Program-made: the position numbers and the translations under genes
Notes under the pieces: model-generated
The model's database searches: none
What the model was told of the DNA's origin: nothing
Seen by the model: only the letters and a program-made list of their open reading frames with translations
Part shown: positions 55,057 through 64,000 of the stretch, piece after piece
How positions within the stretch are numbered: the stretch's first letter is position 1
How the letters are laid out: each line of letters opens with the position of its first letter
Assembly (NCBI GenBank): GCA_021234155.1
Contig: JAJEKV010000017.1
Coordinates: 4,314,792-4,378,791, forward strand
DNA length: 64,000 nucleotides
Origin: Isoetes taiwanensis
Taxonomy: Eukaryota > Streptophyta > Lycopodiopsida > Isoetales > Isoetaceae
Reading direction: 5' to 3'

Positions 55057-56350
55057 CTAGACACCACTACTCCACACGAACTTTGTTCACATTGCAGTAA
55101 CCATCTTCTTTGCAAATATTAGAGAAGGTGTATCCCAACCACACAGTGTATATCTCTTCGAGTTCTGGTACTATAAGCGCAAATTGATGGCAAATCAAGT
55201 CCACTTTGGGATCATAACTCTCCAAGCCGAGATGTTTAGGCCTCCCTTTCCTAGGACTAACGTAATGTTGGTCAGCAGTTGGAGCAACCATCGATATGCA
55301 AATACTACTAATTCCATCATTAAATTCCTTAGGTGTTTCCAAATCTCTCCACCCAATCTTAGATAGCCATCCATCTTTCAATTCATTGGGGGATGTATCT
55401 ACTTTTCCCAATAAGTCATGTGCCGGTGTCCAGTAATTTATCAATGCAAAGTTGGTATCATCGGGGTTACGTTATCAATGCTTGATGTATTCAGAAATGT
55501 CTTCAAATGTGCTTTGCAATGAATCCACCTCTAGATAAGGCTTAAGAGCTTTTGGTTGACCCCTGGATATCTTAGCTTTGCCATTCTCATCTTCGAACCA
55601 TATTTTTACTCTATCTGGCCTCCATCTCTTATCTGAAGGCCGCATCTTCCATTGCATTATTGGCTTCCCTTCTTTGACCCAAAAAGTGTACTGAAGAGGT
55701 CTAGACTGGCCTTCCATATTTTTTTTTTGGAAGGTAAGAATTTTTTATATTGTTCAGATTGGAAGAAGTACAATACAAAGATCCCTCATGGATCAGATAT
55801 AATTTAAGTAAGATCCCATATAGATCTGAATCATATCTGCAATTATAGTACTCATAAGAATCTCTCAACCTCTTCTTCTATCTAACTAGTACTATAGTAT
55901 GAACATCTTCTCAGTTAAATAAAATATTACAGGAGTCGAATGCCCATTTTTCACAAGCTGCAGATAAATCCCGAATGCTCTAAGAAACCTCTAGCAAAAA
56001 TAGAAATGGAAACGAAAGGGATGAAGAGTAACCTGAACAATCTCCCACACTGCTTAGAGAAACCAACATGCTTCAATCTCTGATCAAAATCAACAGATTT
56101 ACTACCAAATGTCATGTCATGTGTACAACCTTCCACAAAACTTTTCCACAATCAGGCGCCTCCTATATGAGCAACCCTATAGAAGAAGATGAAATGCATT
56201 CGCTAAGAACTTTTGGCCACAGTTTAAGATTTCAACTGCATACTATACTTTCCAAACAATATATCCACATCTTCATGAGTATGTCCAGGCATTAGGAACC
56301 CTAAATTCACTCTTTCAAAGACACCCACAACTATGAAGTAAGATAAAAAT
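55057..56350 (-). pseudogene. DUF7869-like gene 3' part, right copy
   Basis: Equivalent of 22161-23450, with the same GHTHEDVD motif, frame breaks and internal T run (55720). Very few differences from the left copy (e.g. SRPLQ for SRHLQ). It is likewise cut where the LINE A tail starts. Confidence 0.68.
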
Positions 56351-59300
56351 GAGAATAGAATAGAATAGAATAGAATTATTGTCCCTTGTGCCCTGAGGCC
56401 CCTGGACTGATGTAGCATGGGCGAGCTCCCAAAAGGGCGCTACTAGCACATCACACTGATATATTGTAACCTTTTCTGAAGGCTTATCTTAGTTTCTATT
56501 AGTGCCGGCACTCCGCTTATGATCGGCTTCATGGCCGTGCGAGGGTGCGTCGTTATCAATCAGCTTTAAGCCGAGCGTTTGTGGGCTTTAAAGTCTCACC
56601 TCTGGGGTGATTCATATGATAAGCCCTCTTTCTTTGTGTGCTTCTCGATGCTTGGTTATCATCTCCTGAATTGCATCTGCCAGATCCTTCATTGTGTCTA
56701 CCCTCGTCATTAGGGCATGTACTGGCTGCCCCCATCTTATGCCTCTGTACTTGTTCCCGACGTCTTCGTACATTGGACATTCGTTTAGCATGTGGTTCTC
56801 ATCTTCTACTTTTCTTGTGTTGCAGATTCTGCATATCCGATTCTCCCTTTCTATTTTCCTCCATCTGTCCTTTTCAATTCTTAGATCGTGGCTCCCCATC
56901 CTAAATCTCGCCATGGCGTCTCTCCTAGCCTTCCCTAGCATGTTGTCTCGGTACTTCTGTTGCCCTATCTGTTGTTCTGGGTTGAAAACTGTCATGAGCT
57001 AGAGTGTCTTGGGTCCGGTATGTTTCTGCAACCATGCCCGTGTGCCTTGTCGGCCCAGTCTTCATTCCATTTCCCTTCGTTTACTGGATCACTCAGGTTC
57101 ATCCCCATTTCTCTGGACCATATCACTACATCCTTGAACCATCCACTACTTACGATGATGTGTGATTTTTCTTTTTTCGTTGATTGCAATGCTTGGCGAC
57201 TTCCCGGGTGACCCCCGCATTGTCTTTTATATAGTTCTCTCCCACGCTCTCACTTCCATTGGTTTCTGGCCTGTCTCGTATATCATCACTGCCAGGGGGG
57301 TGCTTGCCCGCACCTTAAATTCCTGTTCATGCCATTGTCTAAGGATCCCTTCTTGTTTGTCCCATTTCTTATCTGGTAGGCTGCTCCCCATGCCTCGACC
57401 CACATAGTTAACGTCGATACTACCACTCCTTTGAGCGGATAATACTTGATCTCCCAGTCGATTATTCTGCTTTTATTACAGAAATTTTTCATAGTGAAGT
57501 AGCTCCCAATGGCTGATTGAAACCTGGCATCTGCGCCTTTAGCCCATTTCCCTGTGACATGTGTGTCATATCCCAAATATTTGTATTCTGTTGCTTCCTC
57601 CTATTCTGCCCCCCATATACACTTGAAGGGTGCAGTAATGCATTCTGTTACGAAAAAATGACTATTTTGGTTTTCGTGAGGTTCACCAGATTAACCACGT
57701 TCTCTCACGAGAAGATCTCTAGAAGCCCTAGCAACTTGTGCATATCCCTTTATTTTTTGTAGCCATCATGCTCAAATCATCAGCATAGAGCATAATGGGT
57801 ACTTTGGTGTCTCCTAGTATTGGGGCGTCTGTATCCCCTTGTTGCTATGCTATGAAACCTTGTAGTGCATCTATATATATTCCGAACAAAGTCGGCGATA
57901 GAGGGCACCCCTGTTTGACTTCTGTATCGCAATTTTATCGCCTGTCCTTCCTGTTCCATTTTTGCATATACCCTGTGATATAGTCTTGTAATTGCTCCTA
58001 CCATATCCCCCGGTGCCTGCATATCTATTAATCTCTGTAGAAGCTTTTCCCTTGGTACAGTGTTAAATGCCTTTCTGAAGTCCACAAAGCAGCATACTAC
58101 TTTCCTTCCATGTGATCTGTTATGTTCTATTAGTATCCGGAGGGTTACTAGATGATCTGTTGTTGGGTGTTTCGGCCTGAAGCCTGCCTGTCCTTGTGCC
58201 CTCAGGTTTCCTGTTTCTGCCCACTGTTTTAATTTGTTGTCCAATACTTTTCCGAACCATTTCGCGAAGATAGAGCTCACCATTATTGTCCTATATTTCC
58301 CAGGTTCTTCCCTGCTTCCCCCTTTATGTAGAGGTATTACCCTGTTGTATGCCCATCTGTCTGGGAGCCCTGTATGAATTATGCCATTGAAAATATCAGT
58401 AACCTGCTTCCCAATTACTGTATCCGTGCATTTTAGTAATTCTGCAGTCAGTCCATAGAGGTCTGGGGCTTTGTTATTAGCCATCCTGTTTAGTGCTATC
58501 ATTACTTCCTGTATGCTGAAGCACGGTTCATCCATCTCCTGTAGGGCGGGTATTGGCATTGGAGATGTCCCCGTCTTATATAGTTTCTCAAGGTATTTCT
58601 CCCATCCGACTCTTCCGATACTATTCAGTATTTTCTCAGTTTTCCTATTCCCTTCTCCCTTTATTCTAAGCCCCCTCCAGAAATTCCGAGGTTGCTTTTT
58701 TAGCATTTTAGCCAAACCCCATTGATGCTGCATCAGGCTTTTGTTTCGCTTAGACTTCAACATTCTTAGGTATACCGTTCTTTCCATTCGGTATGTGTCT
58801 CTGCCTATGTGTGCTCTGACTGTTCTTTTTTGTTCCCTTCACTCCTCATCATACCATACAGAGACTTTGAATGCATTGTTCCTCCCGGGCCTCTTTCGTT
58901 TCCCGAAAACCTCTGTTGCCACCTTCACCATTATGTCGTTAAGCATGTTTCCATTCTCGTCTGCCCTATGCTCCTCCCATGACCAGTTTCCCATTTCTGT
59001 TCTGACACTTCGCGTGAATGTATCTGCGCACTTACCCTAGAACTGTATTTTCATTTTCGTGTCATTTTCTTCCTGTGGGCTATCCCCCTGTGCTTGCGCA
59101 ACCCCTCTGAACATTACCTGAATGGGTCTGTGACTCTCCCTCTTTCCAGTCGGCCATTCCAGTAGCTCTAAGCTTGAGATGTTTACCACTGCTTGGTCAT
59201 TCAGGATCACATAATCTACTATGCTTCTCCCATGTACATTCTGACTCGTGAAATTCTCGGATCCATACCATTTTTGTCTCCCATTGGCTATGATGACTCC

Positions 59301-59815
59301 TGTCACTGTGCATACTTCCAACAGTAATTCTCCTTTGGCATTGATCGCTGCCTTGTCTTCCGTAATTCTGCTCCAATCCTGTGACCTCGCAGTATGTGTC
59401 CACTGCCCATTCTTTTCGTTTATGCTACTGATTTGTACTTGTTCCTGGCCTGTTCTGGCATTTAGGTCTCCTATTAGGATCATAGATCCCTAGTCCTTCC
59501 ATTTCATCATACTCTCCCCCAGGTCTAGCAATTCTAATTTGTCACTGTTCGGCGGGTAACACGCTATGATCAAAATTGAATCTTTTTTGTTTTGCAGTTG
59601 AATACTTAGTATCATGTATCTTTTAAAAATACATGCATTCTCTGCTACACTCTCTTTCACATAGCAAGCTAGGCATGCGCTACCTCTTCCTACTTTAAAG
59701 TCCTTATCTTTCCAATATGTGAATAGCTGGTACCTGTTTAGGGTCTCGATTGCGGTGTATCCATTGCGTTGTCGGTGGTGCGACATGGTGGGATGCCATT
59801 TTAGAGAGCACCTGT
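56351..59815 (-). mobile_element. LINE A, right copy
   Basis: Same element as 23455-26888: (AGAAT)n tail at ~56354-56376, Cys/His region 56612-56995 (ICRICNTRKVEDENHMLNEC), RT from 58787 down to YADD at 57776-57787, endonuclease at 59786-59037 (ILIGDLNARTG). Here the frame before RT is intact for 335 codons because a 32-bp stretch near 58692 is present; the left copy lost it. The right copy instead lacks ~15 bp near 59625. The RT frameshift before motif B is shared. Confidence 0.87.
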
Positions 59816-59882
59816 GGCAATCGACTTATCCTTCTGAGGATCTGGCAAGGTAAGAACTGGTGCAAAGGTCAATGCATCCTTA
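59816..59882 (-). pseudogene. Remnant of the gypsy RT fragment, right copy
   Basis: Only the last ~67 bases of the gypsy piece next to LINE A remain (ALTFAPVLTLPDPQKDKS in the left copy). They run straight into LINE B at 59883. Confidence 0.85.
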
Positions 59883-62800
59883 ATTTGATTCAGTTAGCTA
59901 GTAATAACCAGTCTAGAATAGGTTTCTGTAGAGCAAATTTTGAGTTCTTTAACAGGTTTTATTTTTGCATCCTTTGTTTCGATAGAGTCGGTTCCCTCAG
60001 AGTCACAGCACATAGCTCTCAGCCTTATCTGGCTTTGGGCAACAGATTCGAGAGAAATCTCTTCCTTCTAGAGGTCCCTACAGAATTTAGAATTGAACCT
60101 GTCCACCACTGGGCAGAATTTTTTGATCTCCAGCCAGCAGAACTTTTTGTGGATCTTGGTATTGTAGTTTGGAGGTTTGGGGTGGCCAACTGATCTCGTC
60201 AGCAGATTGGTTCTCTATCTTTCTTTCTGATTCTTTCTGGTTTTTCCGGTTTGCTGTTTCTGACGGTTGATGGGACCCTCTTCCCCTGTTAGATCCTCGC
60301 ACATGGTTCAGGGTACGAGCAGTCCTTCTTGATTAAGATGGCAGCTTTCCTTTTTTTCTCAATCATTTCCTTTCCCTTGTCCTTTTTCTCCCTTTCTGAT
60401 CTTCCGGCCCCTTTTGCATTTCTTTCCCCCCTTTCTTTCAATTTTCTTCTCTGTTAGCCTTCTTGTTTTTCCTTTCTTTGTCGACCGCTCCCCTCTTCTT
60501 TTCTGCACTATGAGAACCAAAGGCTCGACGAGTAAACCGGCGGTTGGAGGACCTTCGTCCTCAACAAGAGTGCCTTACGAGTACAAAGACACTGATCCAA
60601 TCTTGATTATCCAAAGTTGGGATCAGATTTTTGTTCTGGATGACAAGAAAGATCAAACATGGATCAAGATGAAGGAACTAAAGGCTGCCTTTGACATAAT
60701 CAGGGAGCAATAAGAAGCTGCCACAGAATGCATGGGAATATAGGAGGGGCAGATCTTGGTGTGCAAACTTGAAATGCAGAGGCTAGAGAACCAATATAAA
60801 GAAGGCAAAGCTAGTGACCGGGAAATAGCTTGCCAGATGCTTCAGAAAATTCAGGAGATGGACATTCTCCTGTACCAACTTATCAGAGTAAAGACGGGAC
60901 ATTCAAAAGAGGACTGTTGCAGCCTCAAGAACCAAATTTTCAGAAGATCCATGACGGAAATGCTGCAGGCGGCTAAATGTTTAGTTGAAGAACTCGAAGA
61001 TCTTGGGTGGAAATCCAAGGCCTCTTTCCGTTTGGTAAAAATTTGGGAGGAAGCCGATGATCATGTTATTGAGAACTTTCGGAAAGGTTTCAAAAATAAA
61101 CTTCCCCCTTTTGCCGTTGAAACTCTGAAGGAAGTGGAGATGGGTTACAAAACCTACCAACTCCCGCTCGAGACACCAACCAAGTGCAAAATTGCTTACA
61201 GTAATGGCTATTTTCACCCAACCGACTGTGCTAATTGTGATTGCCAAAACTGTACCAGCATCAAAGAGTAGAATATGGACAAGAACAAGACAAAGGTCTC
61301 CAAGCAAACTCTGAAGTCCTCGGTTCCGATCATGGGAAAATATGACAAAATCAATGGTAACTCTTATAAGAATGCTTTGCTTAATTCTTTGAATTCTGTT
61401 AATGTTGCCCCTGATTCTGCTGAAAGTGGAACTGACACTAATAATGTAGAGGGTATCCTTGATCTCAGTGATATTATCGACAACTCTGCTAATATTAGAT
61501 ATATCAATCATGGAATTCTTGTTCATTTCCCTCAAAATTGTCCTCCTATAAGCACTGTGAAGTATTGGATTACCAAATCTCTTTTGGTTCCTATCCTTTC
61601 CATTCTTAAATTGGACAATAAGACCTTCCAGATCATTTGTAAAGAGGAAAAGAATGTCCCTTTGATCCTAACCAGAAAGATCTCCCTCATTTCCGGATAT
61701 CCTGTGTATATTATGAAATGGGATCCTCTTTATATTCCAGGGGACTTCTCCACGATTTCTACTACCACCTGGATCTCTTGCTTGAACTTTCCCATGGGAT
61801 GCTGGATAGTCTCTCACCTTAAGGCCATAGCTAGTAGTTTAGGTGAGATCATTCAAATCTCCATACCTCAAACCAACTTCCCCTGCATGCGTACTCAAAA
61901 GAAAATTTATTCTAACTGGTGGGATTGTATTCCTTGCAAAATCCCTAACAGAGGCATGTTCAATCTCAATATTTCTTACTCTAAAATGCCTTTGGCTAAA
62001 ATTTCCCAAACTCCCTTAAAAAGCAGAATAAGGAAATTAGGGTGCAGAAAGATGTGGAAACACATCAATGCAAGCAGGTTTGGAGACCTAAAGCCAAGCA
62101 CATAGAAGATAATCATTATATCAAGGCTGAGTGCAGCACTAGCAAAATGGATGTTCAAGAAGAAAATCACAAAACTAGGGTCGACTTCAGTAACAGTAAA
62201 AAGAATCTTCATGGTATGTATTTTCCTGACAGAAGTATCATATTCCAGTTTTCCTCTAAAGTGCTGATCAAAGTTGACCCCATCAACATGAGTATCTCTA
62301 CCCTGGATCTTGGTATTTTAAATGACAATTTTGGTATTTATGAGGAACCCAGGAAGGAAGACTCAGAGGATGACTTTGACTTCCAGGTCAGCAGTAAGAC
62401 CTCCACATTGGAAGATGAGGCATGGTCTACAATTAGCAGTAGAAGAAAAAAGGGAAAGAAAACCTCCAAAGATTATACCTTGGGACCTCCAAGAAGATCC
62501 CCAAGAAAGATCCTCCCCCCCACCAATGGATATAAGTCTTAAAGGTATCACTTGGAATATCCAAGGCATCAATTCGAATCTCAAAAGAGGTAGATTGAAG
62601 GTTTGCCTCAGCTCTATGAACCTTGACTTTATTTTTTTTCAAGAGCATAAGATTCATGATGATAATATCAATTCTTTAATTAGAGAAGTTCTGCCTGCTA
62701 ACTTTCAGCATTGGTCTCTTAAAGCTAATAATACTTCTACTGGCATCACTATAGCTTGGAATAATAGACTCAATCTTGAGGACATTCAGATGGTTAATGA

Positions 62801-64000
62801 TAACAGTAGGAGATGGCAGATTTGTTGATGGGAAAGTAGGTGACAAAAGGATAGTTTTCATTAATGTATATGCATATCATCAACCCCCTGATAGAGTTAA
62901 CCTTTGGAATGTCATAAACAGGAGCTTAGACAGAATCTCCTATGATGAATGCATTCTAGCTGGTGATTTTAATATGGTTACTCATAGTTACATGAGAAAC
63001 ATCAATTTCAGGTGTCTGACTGATAATGAGTTCTCGAGTTGGAATTCTCTCCTCTCTTCTCACCATCTCTCTCTAGTCAGAGTTACTCCCCATTCCTACA
63101 GTTGGAATGACTATAGAGATAAGCCTGTATGCTGTCTCCATGACAGATTTTATCTTAGTGAATCCCTATGGAATAATAGTTCTAGGGTCACTAATCTCAC
63201 CAATTACACTCTCTCTTCCCCTCAGCTCATTAGCATTTGTGGTAATAATGTTCAAAGGAAAAGAAATTCTTATTTTAAGCTGAATATTAATCTTCTTGAG
63301 CAGGATGTTTTTTTTCCAAACCTTCAACAGATCATTTCTCAGGAGGAAAAGCCTACTGGCAACAGGGGATGGATGGATTGGTGGGTAAAAGTATCCAAAA
63401 GGATCAAGAATTGGCTGAAAGTATGGGGAAAGGAAGTTCATAGAAGTAATACTGCCCATCTTCAAGACTTAAGAACCCAGTTAAATTTGGCTCATGGTCA
63501 GCAAAAGGATGACATCAAAATGCAGATAGAAAGAGAAGAGATTAGAATTGCTAGGGGTTGGAGAATCAAGGCAAAGGTGAAGGAGCTCAAGAAAGATGAA
63601 AGGAGCAACTCAAAATATTTCTTCATCAAAGCTAAAGGCAGAATTAAGAAAAATCATATTTACAACATTCTTTGGGAAGGCAACAATATTGATAATGACA
63701 CTGACTAAAGTGTCTTTGCGGAGATCATTTTTCTAGGATTATGGGAACTGAGGAAGATATTTGTAGAGAGGACATTGAGAATTTTGTGCATATCTAGCAG
63801 AAAGTTACTAATCAGATGAATGATAGATTATCCAGACCTTTTTTTTATGAGGAGATGCTCAAGGTTCTTCAGGAAATGGAGAATGGTAAGACTCCAGGCC
63901 CTGATGGCCTCCCAGCTGAGTTTTTCAAGAAATCTTGGGAAATTCTGGGTAAGGATATAGTCTCCTTGGCCAATGAGTTCTTGACTATTAAGCAACCGGA
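59883..64000 (+). mobile_element. LINE B, right copy, 5'-truncated and cut by the window end
   Basis: Matches left LINE B from base 30886, so its first ~135 bp are missing. ORF1 parts at 60513-61271 and 61275-62542 keep the same stops and frameshift as the left. The ORF2 endonuclease starts at 62526 and is broken by one extra T near 62821 that the left copy lacks; it re-opens to 63708. RT begins after 63816 and is incomplete at 64000. Confidence 0.92.

Larger units (their letters stand above)
55057..64000. repeat. Segmental duplication, right copy (continues past the window)
   Basis: Same order and orientation as 22161-35003 but without the 3919 bp at 26967-30885: the text ...AATGCATCCTTA is followed at once by ATTTGATTCAG (59882/59883). 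Most stretches of several hundred bases appear identical, with clumped differences (see findings). The window ends inside the LINE B RT. Confidence 0.95.

Noticed and set aside
1-64000. CRISPR arrays, bacterial operons, rRNA or recognisable tRNA genes
   Set aside because: None seen: repeats are plant-type transposons and tandem duplications. I cannot run a tRNA scan, so a cryptic tRNA might be missed.

Overview
This window looks like nuclear DNA of a land plant. The evidence is an intron-rich gene with GT-AG splice sites, plant-type L1 LINEs whose first ORF carries a DUF4283-like domain, a chromodomain Ty3/gypsy element primed by initiator-Met tRNA, an F-box/kelch relic, and low gene density. 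The depth of nested retroelements and the style of the F-box and LINE proteins suggest a seed-free plant with a large genome, such as a fern. That placement is inference, not something the sequence proves.

Left part (1-18.6 kb), gene-bearing. One gene looks intact: a HAD-superfamily 5'-nucleotidase on the minus strand (about 9.9-15.3 kb). I could trace 17 exons whose splice phases agree throughout; only the first coding exon is missing. A single-exon gene of unknown function (6720-7934, plus) carries in-frame repeats. At 5.7 kb is a frameshifted exon of a Lon protease. Between 17.2 and 18.5 kb are two hairpin-forming inverted repeats, an AAG microsatellite and an 88-bp tandem duplication.

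Middle (18.7-38.2 kb), a nest of transposable elements. The outer shell is one minus-strand Ty3/gypsy chromovirus with both LTRs, a primer-binding site and a polypurine tract. Its RT core is gone and its protease motif is altered. Its pol region is split by a composite block: a copia gag fragment, the 3' part of a DUF7869-like gene, and a LINE with a microsatellite tail ('LINE A'). Its 5' LTR is split by a full-length L1-type LINE ('LINE B') with a 17-bp target-site duplication.

Right-centre (38.2-54.8 kb), a mosaic. It holds a ~345-bp tandem repeat interrupted by a 5'-truncated LINE ('LINE C'). Around it lie two ~1.1-kb mirror-image arms (40.26-41.37 and 46.83-47.98 kb), each with two copies of a palindrome + CATGCATG + TATA-like module. 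This is my best candidate for an undescribed mobile structure. Gene relics follow: a Pumilio repeat fused to a TPR segment, and an F-box/kelch pseudogene.

Right end (55.06-64 kb) is a second, nearly identical copy of the block starting at 22.16 kb (DUF7869 piece, LINE A, gypsy RT fragment, LINE B). It lacks exactly the 3.9 kb found at 26,967-30,885 and runs off the window. Differences between the two copies come in clumps.
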